64,000 nucleotides of DNA from Rhizobium sp. BK196. GTDB taxonomy: Bacteria > Pseudomonadota > Alphaproteobacteria > Rhizobiales > Rhizobiaceae. Each line of letters opens with the position of its first letter. Positions within the stretch are counted from its first letter, which is position 1. Under the pieces are notes generated by a model. It was not told the DNA's origin. It worked only from the letters and a program-made list of their open reading frames with translations, and did not search any database. The stretch covers positions 776,018-840,017 of the forward strand of contig NZ_JACHZB010000001.1 of NCBI RefSeq assembly GCF_014193255.1, written 5' to 3'. The position numbers and the translations under genes are program-made. Positions 41,671 through 51,477 of this stretch are shown here, piece after piece.

Positions 41671-42471
41671 TCAGGAATGCCCGCGTGCATAGGTGCCGGG
41701 CGTCAGGCCATAACGCGAAACGAAGGCGCGCGTCATATGGCTCTGGTCGGCGAAGCCGCTTTCGGCTGCAGCCTCCGCCAGTGCCGCACCACCAGCAATC
41801 AGCCGTCGGGCAAGATGAACGCGGGCCTGAACGAGATAGGCATGAGGCGTGAAACCCGTTGCCCGCGCAAAGGCTCGCAGCACTTGAAACCGGCTGAGAC
41901 CGCTCTCCCGTGCCAGATCGGAAAGCGAGATCTCGGCGGCCGGATCATCATCGATCATGTTGCGGGCATGAACAATGGAATGCGGTGCCATAGCCTGCCC
42001 CTCCCGCATCGCGGTTTCCCGCAGGGCATCGGCAATGACCGACAGAAGCAGCTCTTCGCAGCGCATCCTTTCCTCATCGCCGGTCACAGCGGAAAACAGC
42101 ACGCGAAATCGATCGGCGAGCAGGCCGTCATGAATGACAGGGCGCGGAATTTCCGAGCGATTGGCCTCGCCTCCTCCAACCTCTCGCGTAAGACCCTCCA
42201 TCACAGCAGGATCGAAATAGAGAATGCTCCATGAGCGCGCCTCGCCGATCGGCGCCCCGTCATGGACCTCGTTCGGATTGACGGTGATAAGATCGCCGGC
42301 CTCCGCCTCTACCAGGCCGCGCCCGCTCAGCGATCTTTGAGCCCCGGAAAAGATGAGACCGATGCCGAACTGCTCATGCGTGTGGCGCGCGAAACGATGG
42401 CCTGATGTCGCCACCACAGCTTCCACGCCGGGCACGGACGAGCGCAGCATTCTGAACTGGCTGGCGGCCAT
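41671..42471 (-). CDS. AraC family transcriptional regulator
   Basis: A 266-aa regulator with an N-terminal cupin (RFARHTHEQFGIGLIFSGAQRSLSGRGLVEAEAGDLITVNPNEVHDG) and a C-terminal AraC DNA-binding domain from about residue 170: ISLSDLARESGLSRFQVLRAFARATGFTPHAYLVQARVHLARRLI and FADQSHMTRAFVSRYGLTPGTY. This layout is typical of regulators of EamA exporters. It is transcribed in the same direction as the EamA gene, 85 bp upstream of it, possibly as a unit. Confidence 0.85.
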   Translation of the reverse strand: MAASQFRMLRSSVPGVEAVVATSGHRFARHTHEQFGIGLIFSGAQRSLSGRGLVEAEAGDLITVNPNEVHDGAPIGEARSWSILYFDPAVMEGLTREVGGGEANRSEIPRPVIHDGLLADRFRVLFSAVTGDEERMRCEELLLSVIADALRETAMREGQAMAPHSIVHARNMIDDDPAAEISLSDLARESGLSRFQVLRAFARATGFTPHAYLVQARVHLARRLIAGGAALAEAAAESGFADQSHMTRAFVSRYGLTPGTYARGHS

Positions 42472-42527
42472 GGCAAACTCCTTCGCGATCGACTGTGCCA
42501 GCCGACGGCGAACTGAGCAAGGGAGCG

Positions 42528-43325
42528 CTAAAAGAACTCGTCGAGAAGCCGATAATACTCGATCCTCTTGGGATCGATGATCGACAGGCCGTAAGCATTG
42601 AGAAACAGCCGCACGAATTCCTTGCCGAAATTATAGGTGATGCTGTGGCAGGCAAGCGCGATATCCTGGTAGCGATCGGCGACACCAAGGCGGCTGCAAT
42701 CGATATAACCGGCAAAGCGCCCATTCGCTGCCATGAAGTTCGGCAGGCAAGCGTCGCCATGCGCAACGACGAGATTTTCGCTTTGCGGCCGCAGCCGCTG
42801 CAATTCGCCGAAGAGGAAAAAGGCGCTTTTGCCAAGCCGCTCTTCGTCGAAATCCGTCTCATCGACGACGCCGGCCCGCATGCGTATTTCAGCGGCCGCG
42901 AGGCGCTTGTCCAATCGATGATCGAAAGGACACACCCCGATATCTAGGTTGTGGAGGGTGCTGAGCGCGGAGGCGAGTATCTCGACGCGCTCCTCCGGTA
43001 ACAGCGCCGCAGCAGTAACGAGATCGGCGCCCGGCAGTGCCGTCATCAGGAGAAAACTGCGTTCGCCATCGCTTTCATGGGCAATGACTTCGGGGCAATC
43101 GAGGCCCCGGCTGCGAAGCCAGACAAGTCTCTCGGCTTCATCGGCAAGCTCGCAAAACGGCCCCTCCTCCTCGACCTTCAGGTACAGCCCGGGTCGCTTC
43201 TCGCCTTCCAGGCGGAAAACGCAAGCTGAGGAACGGCCGAGCGCATCGCGCCGCCATTCATAGCCGCCGAGATGGCTTCGGAGGGAAACCGGAAGCCTGC
43301 CATCCTCCTGAAGCGGAACGACCAT
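42528..43325 (-). CDS. Aminoglycoside phosphotransferase APH(3')-like protein
   Basis: A 265-aa kinase-fold protein. The catalytic loop [37 protein letters not shown] (about residues 185-220) follows the APH(3')-type pattern closely, with the catalytic Asp in HGD and the metal-binding Asp in IDC. The C-terminal [12 protein letters not shown] is also near identical in the family, and the length matches (about 264 aa). Whether it phosphorylates kanamycin-type aminoglycosides or another substrate cannot be told from the sequence. No mobile element adjoins it, so it looks like a chromosomal family member. Confidence 0.85.
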   Translation of the reverse strand: MVVPLQEDGRLPVSLRSHLGGYEWRRDALGRSSACVFRLEGEKRPGLYLKVEEEGPFCELADEAERLVWLRSRGLDCPEVIAHESDGERSFLLMTALPGADLVTAAALLPEERVEILASALSTLHNLDIGVCPFDHRLDKRLAAAEIRMRAGVVDETDFDEERLGKSAFFLFGELQRLRPQSENLVVAHGDACLPNFMAANGRFAGYIDCSRLGVADRYQDIALACHSITYNFGKEFVRLFLNAYGLSIIDPKRIEYYRLLDEFF

Positions 43326-43373
43326 GACAATCCTGTTATGGGAAGAAGCTCTGCCTGAGCCGGTGTGGACACC

Positions 43374-43535
43374 TTAATGGAAGGTTTCGGCCGGTGCACT
43401 TTCCAGAAGAATTTCGAAAGCTTCTTCCAGGGCCGCGACCAGAATATCGGTCAGCTCGTCTGCCTTATTTTCCAGAAACATAAGGCTGACAGCTTCTTCC
43501 TGACGCTCGAAGAAGTGCTCGATCTCGTTCGACAT
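43374..43535 (-). CDS. Small acidic hypothetical protein, 53 aa
   Basis: A short helical acidic protein (IEHFFERQEEAVSLMFLENKADELTDILVAALEEAFEILLESAPAE) of unknown function. GAAGGGA lies upstream of ATG 43535. A frame to 43625 adds unrelated residues and is less likely. It sits alone between the APH-like gene and the DUF930 pair. Confidence 0.55.
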   Translation of the reverse strand: MSNEIEHFFERQEEAVSLMFLENKADELTDILVAALEEAFEILLESAPAETFH

Positions 43536-43637
43536 ATCATGTGTCCCTTCTCTACCGTACCATAACGGCCATGGGGAAACGATAGAGATGGTTCCTTGCG
43601 TGTGGCTGTTGCGCGAATGAAACAAGGGTGGCGATAG

Positions 43638-44675
43638 CTATCGGCGAGAGTTGTAAGTCGGATATTGGCTCTCGGGAAGCGGCCCACCGAACTTAAAGGC
43701 AAACGACAGTATCTTCGTTGCGTCGGCGTCCACCTCACATCGGAATTGTACATTGTACCATTTTCCGCTCTTGAAAAAGGCCCCTTTCCTCGTTTCAATA
43801 ACAGTTTCATTGGTAAGCGAATAAGACGGTAGGTCAGCACCCCCAAATCTTGGATTCTCGTTGATTATCTGCTGATTGAGCTCTGACCTGCATAATTCGT
43901 TCATGCGCTTGCCGCGCGGCATGTCGCCCATCGCCCTTTGTGCAATCTGATCGTCCGTCGCATTCTGCGAAAACAACGTTTTTACCTCGGGCAACGGCGC
44001 CTTCGATATCTGATCTCTTTGCGGTGCAGGCTTAGGTGCCGAAGGCTTTTCGGGTTCGAAGCTCGTCTTCACCTCTTCGGTCGTCGCAGCGGCGGGCGCG
44101 TCGCGTTCCGAATGTGTATCGGCTGCAGCGGTCTGCGGCGGTTCTATTTCTTTTGGAACCGGATTTCCGGCAGGCTGCTCAAGCTGCTGAGGTGTACTGG
44201 TAGCATCCGCTGTCTGTTCCTCCGGTGTCTGAGGAGGCGAAGACGGTGGAGGAGCCGATGTATCTCTTTTCTCTCCTTCCGACGCGTTTCCATGCAGGGA
44301 CTTCATCGGGCCGATATTCTTGTCTCCAAATTCGAAAACGGGGGAACTCCCGCCCGCCCGTTTCTCGGGCGAAGGTGGCGACGGAGGAGGCGGTGGTGGT
44401 GGTTCGGCCTTGGCCTGTTCCTGCGGTTTCTTTTCCTCTTTTGGTTTTTCCTCCGGCTTTTTCTCTTCTTTCTTCTCCTCCGGCGGCGGGACGAGCTCGA
44501 CCTTCACGCTCTCGTCCTCGGCGGGTTGCGCCTGGATCTTCGGAAGGCCGAATATGAGGAGCGCGACGATGGGCACATGCACCAGCACGGACGCGATAAC
44601 ACCCCAGCGAGCGCGGGGCTCCTGGTGTTCCGTCTCGTGGTCGGTATCTGCCGGTTCGACTTGTTCTTCCGTCAC
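43638..44675 (-). CDS. DUF930 domain protein with TonB-like N-terminus (copy 1)
   Basis: A 345-aa envelope protein. The N-terminus has one membrane segment (WGVIASVLVHVPIVALLIFGL, about 22-42), then a long Pro/Glu/Lys-rich linker (EEKKEEKKPEEKPKEEKK) that resembles the TonB spanning region. The C-terminal DUF930 domain (about 245-345) has NELCRSELNQQIINENPRF, VIETRKGAFFKSGKWYNVQFRCEVDADATKILSFAFKFGG. Function unknown. GTG 44675 is used because it fits the domain layout and the second copy. It probably arose by duplication with the gene at 44764. Confidence 0.75.
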   Translation of the reverse strand: MTEEQVEPADTDHETEHQEPRARWGVIASVLVHVPIVALLIFGLPKIQAQPAEDESVKVELVPPPEEKKEEKKPEEKPKEEKKPQEQAKAEPPPPPPPSPPSPEKRAGGSSPVFEFGDKNIGPMKSLHGNASEGEKRDTSAPPPSSPPQTPEEQTADATSTPQQLEQPAGNPVPKEIEPPQTAAADTHSERDAPAAATTEEVKTSFEPEKPSAPKPAPQRDQISKAPLPEVKTLFSQNATDDQIAQRAMGDMPRGKRMNELCRSELNQQIINENPRFGGADLPSYSLTNETVIETRKGAFFKSGKWYNVQFRCEVDADATKILSFAFKFGGPLPESQYPTYNSRR

Positions 44676-44763
44676 AGCAGCGATGTGGCCTCTAAAACCG
44701 GCAGCATCAAGCCATAAATCGAAAAAACCTTGTGATGATGGCCTTCGTGACCATAGGACGGGC

Positions 44764-45507
44764 TCACTGATCGGCCTCGCCATCCTCGGCCACCAGATTG
44801 TATTCCTGCCACAGGTCCTTCGGAATGGCATCGCCAATCGCAAAGGCAAAGGCGGTGACAGTCTTCCCCTGAGGATCCACCTCGCAATGGAAACGGATAT
44901 TGAACCAGTTCCGCTTGCTCCGGAAAGCCCCGCCATCCACCTCGACGCTGTTGCCCCTCACCTTCTCCGGCTTCATGGCGTAGGGCGCGACAAGATCGGG
45001 CGCCGATCCCGGGCGGAAACGACTGACCTGTTCCAGCGCTTCGAGGTTGCAGAGCTGCAGATTGCGCTCCCCGCCGGACAGCGTGCCAAGCAGCTGACGT
45101 GCCGTGCGACTGCGTGGGCTGGCGAGTGTTTCTGCAGAAAAGAGTTCCGCTGCCTGCCTCAGCGGTGGTGGACCCGATACCATTGGCTTCGGCAGCGCAG
45201 GCGGGAGCGGCGGCATCTCTCTGGATGCCGTCTCAGGCGCCAGCGGTACCATCTCCCTGCCCGCCGAGCTTCCGCTGTCTCCATGACTTTGCAGCGGCGA
45301 GAGGACCGCAGGCGGCGGAACCGGGATTGCAGCAGCAGCCGGCGGCGTCACGACTTCAACGTCGATGCTCTCTTCCTGTGGCGTCCTAATCGGCTGCACA
45401 TCGGGCAGAAAAGCCAGCAGGAGCAAGCCGATGACCAGATGCAGCACGAGCGACGCCGGCAATGCCGGATCATACTTTCCTCTCTGTAACAGGCCGGCAT
45501 GTTCCAT
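44764..45507 (-). CDS. DUF930 domain protein with TonB-like N-terminus (copy 2)
   Basis: A 247-aa paralogue of the downstream gene. A membrane segment (SLVLHLVIGLLLLAFL, about 19-34) is followed by a shorter proline-rich linker and a DUF930 C-terminal domain (NLQLCNLEALEQVSRFRPG, VEVDGGAFRSKRNWFNIRFHCEVDPQGKTVTAFAFAIGD). Both copies keep the same Cys-rich and F-R-E-V pattern. ATG 45507 was chosen for its fit with the membrane segment; the ribosome site is weak, and an ATG at 45597 is also possible. Function unknown. Confidence 0.7.
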   Translation of the reverse strand: MEHAGLLQRGKYDPALPASLVLHLVIGLLLLAFLPDVQPIRTPQEESIDVEVVTPPAAAAIPVPPPAVLSPLQSHGDSGSSAGREMVPLAPETASREMPPLPPALPKPMVSGPPPLRQAAELFSAETLASPRSRTARQLLGTLSGGERNLQLCNLEALEQVSRFRPGSAPDLVAPYAMKPEKVRGNSVEVDGGAFRSKRNWFNIRFHCEVDPQGKTVTAFAFAIGDAIPKDLWQEYNLVAEDGEADQ

Positions 45508-45614
45508 CGGCAAGGCAATCCATGCTCTGGGTTCAAGGCGCAGCGACACTGCCAGCACCGCGGAACAACCGCAACGCCGCATCCGGCTCGTCACCAACTA
45601 TCAGCCATTCTGCT

Positions 45615-45908
45615 TTATGAGAGCGACCCGATGATTTCGCGATAGTTCACTTCCGAAAATGCCTTCAGGGTTTTCGTGCGCACATTGCCGGCCATGGCGA
45701 GCGTCAGCGTGAAACGCGCCATCACGCGATCATCGGGCGCCTCGCAGATGGCCGCCATGTCATATTCGCCCATGGTGAGATAGAATTTGTCGAAGGAACC
45801 GCCCATGCTGCCAAGCATGTTCCTTGCTGCATCCAGCCGCTTGGCGGAGTCCTTCACGCTCCGGATGCCCTGATCAGTCCAGTTTATCAGCAGAATGTAG
45901 GTGGTCAT
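45615..45908 (-). CDS. GYD domain-containing protein
   Basis: A 97-aa protein. The pattern MTTYILLINWTDQGIRSVKDSAKRLDAARNMLGSMGGSFDKFYLTMGEYDMAAICEAPDD and later FTLTLAMAGNVRTKTLKAFSE is that of the GYD family, a small ferredoxin-like domain of unknown role. GGGAGGTG precedes the ATG. It is a single gene between the DUF930 pair and rpoD. Confidence 0.85.
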   Translation of the reverse strand: MTTYILLINWTDQGIRSVKDSAKRLDAARNMLGSMGGSFDKFYLTMGEYDMAAICEAPDDRVMARFTLTLAMAGNVRTKTLKAFSEVNYREIIGSLS

Positions 45909-46094
45909 GCTGCACCTCCCGGCGGAGGCTACGGTCACGCGGCGTATGATACCGCTCGCACGCCGCGACCGCTCTCTTCCCCGCGGCCGAAATTATAAGC
46001 CTGTCACTCAATGGGGACAAGCAATGCGCGAACCATCAATCGGGCTAAATATACTCCAATGGGCTAATCCGCTGAGCCCTCCCGGGCAAAGAAA

Positions 46095-46120
46095 AACCCG
46101 GCCAGCAAGCTGACCGGGTT
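46095..46120 (-). terminator. Intrinsic terminator of rpoD
   Basis: AACCCGGCCAGC pairs with GCTGACCGGGTT (one wobble), and on the minus strand the hairpin runs into TTTTTCTTTG. It lies about 25 bp after the rpoD stop codon. Confidence 0.8.
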
Positions 46121-46144
46121 CTGACTTCAATCGTCGTCGACGCC

Positions 46145-48199
46145 TCAGCTGTCGAGGAACGAGCGCAGCTTTCTGGAGCGGCTCGGATGCTTGAGCTTGC
46201 GCAGCGCCTTCGCCTCGATCTGGCGGATACGTTCGCGGGTGACCGAGAACTGCTGGCCGACTTCTTCGAGCGTGTGGTCGGTGTTCATGCCGATGCCGAA
46301 GCGCATGCGCAGAACACGCTCTTCGCGCGGCGTCAGCGATGCCAGAACGCGGGTCGTCGTCTCGCGCAGGTTCGCCTGGATGGCGGCGTCGATCGGCAGC
46401 AGCGCGTTCTTGTCTTCGATGAAATCGCCGAGATGCGAATCCTCTTCGTCGCCCACGGGGGTTTCGAGTGAAATCGGCTCCTTGGCGATCTTCAGGACCT
46501 TGCGGACCTTTTCGAGCGGCATGGCAAGCTTTTCGGCCAGCTCTTCCGGCGTCGGCTCGCGGCCGATTTCATGCAGCATCTGACGCGAGGTACGAACGAT
46601 CTTGTTGATCGTTTCGATCATGTGCACCGGAATACGGATCGTGCGGGCCTGGTCGGCGATCGAACGGGTGATCGCCTGACGGATCCACCATGTCGCATAG
46701 GTCGAGAACTTGTAGCCGCGGCGGTATTCGAACTTATCGACCGCCTTCATCAGGCCGATATTGCCTTCCTGAATGAGGTCGAGGAACTGCAGGCCGCGGT
46801 TCGTGTACTTCTTGGCGATGGAAATGACGAGGCGAAGGTTCGCTTCGACCATTTCCTTCTTGGCGATGCGCGCTTCGCGCTCGCCCTTCTGCACCATGTG
46901 CACGATGCGGCGGAATTCCGAGATCGAGATGCCGGTTTCCGTTGCGAGATTCTGGATCTCCTGGCGGATGTCGCGGATCGTCGTGTTTTCGCTCTTGGCG
47001 AATTCCTTCCAGCCGCGGGCGGCCAGATTGCCGATCGACTTCATCCAGTTCGGGTCGAGCTCGGCGCCCTGATACTGTTCCAGGAACGAGTCGCGCTTGA
47101 CGCCATAGGATTCGGCCAGACGCAACAGGCGGCCTTCGTTGGAAACGAGGCGCTTGTTGATGTCGTAAAGCTGCTCGACCAGCGCATCGATGCGGTTCTG
47201 GTTGAGTGACAGCGACTTGACGGCCTTGATGAGCTCGTCCTTGAGCTCCTTGTAGCGGCGCTCTTGGGCGGAAGACAGCGTGCCGGTGGCGGCAAGGCGC
47301 TGCTCGACCTGCTGGTCCTGCAGCTTGCGCAGCTTCTTATAGGTCTCGGCGATGATGTCGAGCGTTTCCATGACCTGCGGGCGAAGCTCGGCTTCCATCG
47401 CGGCGAGAGAGAGGTTGGATTCGTCCTCGTCCTCTTCTTCCTCTTCCGGAGGCATGCCTTCGCCGCCGACATCGGTAATGTCGTCGTCACCGGAGCGAGC
47501 GCGCCGGGTCTTTTCCTTTTCCTCGGCAGCCTTGCGGTCGGCCTCGATCTTCTCGGGGCTCTGGAATTGCGGGGCAGCCTTGGCTTCCGGACCGGAATAG
47601 GTCGTTTCGAGATCGATGATCTCGCGCAGCAGCGTGGTGCCTTCGTTCAGCTCGTCGCGCCAGATGATCAGCGCCTGGAACGTCAGCGGGCTCTCGCAGA
47701 GGCCTGCGATCATCGTTTCGCGGCCAGCCTCGATGCGCTTTGCGATGGCAATTTCGCCTTCGCGCGACAGAAGCTCGACGGAACCCATTTCGCGCAGATA
47801 CATGCGCACAGGGTCGTCGGTACGGTCGGTCGGCTCCTTCTTCTTGGCGGTCGCAAGCGCGGTGCCGCCGGAAGGCGCGAGTTCGCCGCCCTCGCTCTCG
47901 TCATTGTCGGAGCTGTCGTCGTCGTCGCCGCCGGAAGCGCCGGCTTCCTCGGCCTCTTCGTCCTCGATGACGTTGATGCCCATATCCGACAGCATCGACA
48001 TCGTGTCTTCGATCTGTTCGGACGTCACTTCTTCGGAAGGCAGGACCGCATTCAGCTCGTCCATCGTCACATAGCCGCGCTTCTTGGCGGCCTTGATCAT
48101 CTTCTTGACCGCGTCATCGGAAAGATCGAGAAGAGGGCCGTCGCTTGCGCCGTCGCGTTCGACTTCCGCTTCTTCGTTCTCTTTGACCTTCGTTGCCAT
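46145..48199 (-). CDS. rpoD: Housekeeping RNA polymerase sigma factor RpoD (sigma-70)
   Basis: A 684-aa primary sigma factor. Region 1.1 is at the N-terminus; a long acidic insertion ([27 protein letters not shown]) follows. Conserved regions 2.1-2.4 (about 450-530) contain [34 protein letters not shown] for -10 recognition, and region 4.2 (about 615-680) has the helix-turn-helix [27 protein letters not shown] for -35 recognition. The gene ends with a terminator at 46095. It is separated from dnaG by gfa, tdh, kbl and recQ, unlike the compact E. coli operon. Confidence 0.97.
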   Translation of the reverse strand: MATKVKENEEAEVERDGASDGPLLDLSDDAVKKMIKAAKKRGYVTMDELNAVLPSEEVTSEQIEDTMSMLSDMGINVIEDEEAEEAGASGGDDDDSSDNDESEGGELAPSGGTALATAKKKEPTDRTDDPVRMYLREMGSVELLSREGEIAIAKRIEAGRETMIAGLCESPLTFQALIIWRDELNEGTTLLREIIDLETTYSGPEAKAAPQFQSPEKIEADRKAAEEKEKTRRARSGDDDITDVGGEGMPPEEEEEDEDESNLSLAAMEAELRPQVMETLDIIAETYKKLRKLQDQQVEQRLAATGTLSSAQERRYKELKDELIKAVKSLSLNQNRIDALVEQLYDINKRLVSNEGRLLRLAESYGVKRDSFLEQYQGAELDPNWMKSIGNLAARGWKEFAKSENTTIRDIRQEIQNLATETGISISEFRRIVHMVQKGEREARIAKKEMVEANLRLVISIAKKYTNRGLQFLDLIQEGNIGLMKAVDKFEYRRGYKFSTYATWWIRQAITRSIADQARTIRIPVHMIETINKIVRTSRQMLHEIGREPTPEELAEKLAMPLEKVRKVLKIAKEPISLETPVGDEEDSHLGDFIEDKNALLPIDAAIQANLRETTTRVLASLTPREERVLRMRFGIGMNTDHTLEEVGQQFSVTRERIRQIEAKALRKLKHPSRSRKLRSFLDS

Positions 48200-48648
48200 T
48201 TATATCGTCGCCTTCCTGACGCTATTCATACTCGCTGTAGTGAATGGCCGTCTCGTGGCCCGGCGCGTGCGTGCACACCGGCCTCGAATCACCTATACCC
48301 ACCTAACGGGATGACATTTAAAGCCTGATTAACCACGATCGCCGGCATCGGACAGCAAAACTTCATTGCTATTGGATTTCCGGCCATGGTTGTGCGATCC
48401 GCCTTGACCCAGTTCACCGCTCAAGTCGAATGGTGATTCCCACAAAATTTGTTCTCGTCAAGCTTTTCCAGAAAAAAAGCCACCGAAAACCCGGAAAAAG
48501 CCTTATCCACAGGCTTTGAACCGCGCCAGCGATTGCGAAGCTTATCTAGTATGTCACCGGGAAAAGACAAGGGCGGAAAAATTCTGCACTTGACTTTGAG
48601 TGATTCCGACGCCGCTAAGTTGCCGCCGCGTCGGGTAGGAAAGCCGGC
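48200..48648. other. rpoD upstream region with one DnaA-box-like site
   Basis: A 449-bp gap without a convincing gene. It should hold the rpoD promoter(s); no single consensus stands out by eye. TTATCCACA at 48503-48511 equals the canonical DnaA box, but only one copy is present, so it is not an origin. It could allow DnaA to influence rpoD, or be coincidence. Confidence 0.35.
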
Positions 48649-48996
48649 TTACCGCGACAGCCCGTCAAACGAATTCACCGTCAAGGCCGAAAGATCGAGC
48701 GCCGGAATGCAGCGCAGGTTGACGGAGGCCATCTCGACATCGTTCGGCGCCGTCGCTTCGCCGAAGGGCGCGATGCCGCACTTGGCACAGAAGTGATGTT
48801 TGATGGCATGGGTGTTGAACGTATAGGTCGACAGGTTTTCTTCCGGCACCGTCAGATGAAGCTTCTCGCGTGGCACGAAGCCGAGCAGGCCGCCGCGCCG
48901 GCGGCAGAGCGAACAGTTGCAGTCGACTGCCTCAGTGAATGCGCCTTCCACCGTAAAAGCGATATTGCCGCAGTGGCAGCTTCCTTCGTACTTCAT
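48649..48996 (-). CDS. GFA (glutathione-dependent formaldehyde-activating) family protein
   Basis: A 115-aa zinc-binding protein. The N-terminal CHCG (SCHCGNIAFTVEG) and CNCSLCRRRGG motifs at about residues 7 and 27 plus FCAKCGI at about residue 69 make up the zinc site. GFA proteins are related to the enzyme that conjugates formaldehyde and glutathione; most family members are uncharacterised. A 13-bp gap separates it from tdh, so co-transcription with tdh-kbl is likely. Confidence 0.85.
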   Translation of the reverse strand: MKYEGSCHCGNIAFTVEGAFTEAVDCNCSLCRRRGGLLGFVPREKLHLTVPEENLSTYTFNTHAIKHHFCAKCGIAPFGEATAPNDVEMASVNLRCIPALDLSALTVNSFDGLSR

Positions 48997-49009
48997 CGCC
49001 CTCTCCCCC

Positions 49010-50047
<1,038 letters not shown>

Positions 50048-50070
50048 GATCTTTTCTCTCCTCAAGGCTC

Positions 50071-51258
50071 TCAAATCACGCCGAGTTCGCGGCCCGCTTC
50101 GGCAAAGACGGCGATCGCCCGTTCCACGTCCGCTTTCGAATGCGCAGCCGACATCTGCGTGCGGATACGCGCCTGACCCTTCGGCACGACGGGGAAGGAG
50201 AAGCCGATAACATAGACGCCCTTCTTCAGCATCAGTGCGGCCATATCCTGCGCAAGCTTCGCATCGCCCAGCATGACCGGGATGATCGCATGTCCCTCGC
50301 CTGCCAGCGTGAAGCCGAGCTTGGTCATTTCGGAGCGGAAAAGCGATGCATTGGCCGTCAGCCGCTCACGCAGCGCATCGCCATTGTCGATCAGGTCGAA
50401 GACCTTCAGCGAGGCGGCGGCAATGACAGGCGCCAGCGTATTGGAGAAGAGATAGGGGCGCGAACGCTGCCGCAGCCATTCGACGATCTCTGCCTTGCCC
50501 GAGGTATAACCGCCGGACGCGCCGCCGAGCGCCTTGCCGAGCGTGCCGGTGATGATATCGATCCGGCCTTCGACGCCGCAATATTCGGGCGAGCCGCGGC
50601 CATGCTTGCCGACGAAACCGACGGCATGGCTGTCATCCACCATGACCATTGCGCCATATTTTTCGGCAAGATCGCAGACACCCTGCAGATTGGCGATGAT
50701 GCCGTCCATGGAGAAGACACCATCCGTCGCGATCATCTTGAAGCGGCTGCCTTCCGCCTTCTTCAGCTCCTCTTCAAGCGCCGCCATGTCATTGTTGGCA
50801 TAACGGAAACGCTTGGCCTTGGAGAGGCGCACGCCATCGATGATCGACGCATGGTTCAGCGCATCGGAAATGATCGCATCCTCTTCGGATAGCAGCGTCT
50901 CGAACAGGCCGCCATTGGCATCGAAGCAGGAGGAATAGAGGATCGTGTCTTCCATGCCGAGGAAGGAGGAGATGCGCGCCTCGAGCTGCTTGTGCTCTTC
51001 CTGCGTTCCACAGATAAAACGCACCGAGGCCATGCCATAACCATAACGATCGAGCGCCTTCTTGCCGGCATCCGCCAGCTCTTCGTTGTCGGCCAGGCCG
51101 AGATAGTTGTTGGCACAGAAATTCAGCACGCGCTCACCGGAGGCAACGGCGATTTCGCCGGCCTGCTTGGAGGTGATCACACGTTCGGACTTATAGAGGC
51201 CGGCATCCTTCAGCGCGGCCAGTTCGCCGCGCAGATGCGAGAGGAAATTCGAGGTCAT
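50071..51258 (-). CDS. kbl: Glycine C-acetyltransferase (2-amino-3-ketobutyrate CoA ligase)
   Basis: A 395-aa PLP enzyme that splits 2-amino-3-ketobutyrate into glycine and acetyl-CoA. Motifs include [20 protein letters not shown] near residue 75, [23 protein letters not shown], and the PLP lysine in [18 protein letters not shown] near residue 244. It lies upstream of tdh with a 23-bp gap, forming the kbl-tdh pair in the standard order. ATG 51258 has GAAGGG upstream; the frame continues to 51303 without similarity. Confidence 0.95.
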   Translation of the reverse strand: MTSNFLSHLRGELAALKDAGLYKSERVITSKQAGEIAVASGERVLNFCANNYLGLADNEELADAGKKALDRYGYGMASVRFICGTQEEHKQLEARISSFLGMEDTILYSSCFDANGGLFETLLSEEDAIISDALNHASIIDGVRLSKAKRFRYANNDMAALEEELKKAEGSRFKMIATDGVFSMDGIIANLQGVCDLAEKYGAMVMVDDSHAVGFVGKHGRGSPEYCGVEGRIDIITGTLGKALGGASGGYTSGKAEIVEWLRQRSRPYLFSNTLAPVIAAASLKVFDLIDNGDALRERLTANASLFRSEMTKLGFTLAGEGHAIIPVMLGDAKLAQDMAALMLKKGVYVIGFSFPVVPKGQARIRTQMSAAHSKADVERAIAVFAEAGRELGVI

Positions 51259-51477
51259 TATAGGCCCTTCTCTTGATGTTTCCCGTTGAGCGTCGGTTAG
51301 CACATCGCCATCGGCTTGTCTTGCTCAACGCTCAACCGTGACAAGCAGAAAGGTCGGCCGGTCAAGCTCCTCGGACCATTCGGGATGCTCGATCAGATCC
51401 TGCTCGCTCGGACCCCGCCATCATCCCAGAAATATGGCGTCCTGACGTAGAAAGGCGAAAGCCGGCCGGCACGGGCG

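Noticed and set aside
48200..48648. Replication origin near rpoD because of the DnaA box
   Set aside because: Only one DnaA box, no AT-rich unwinding region and no dnaA, parAB or repABC genes nearby.
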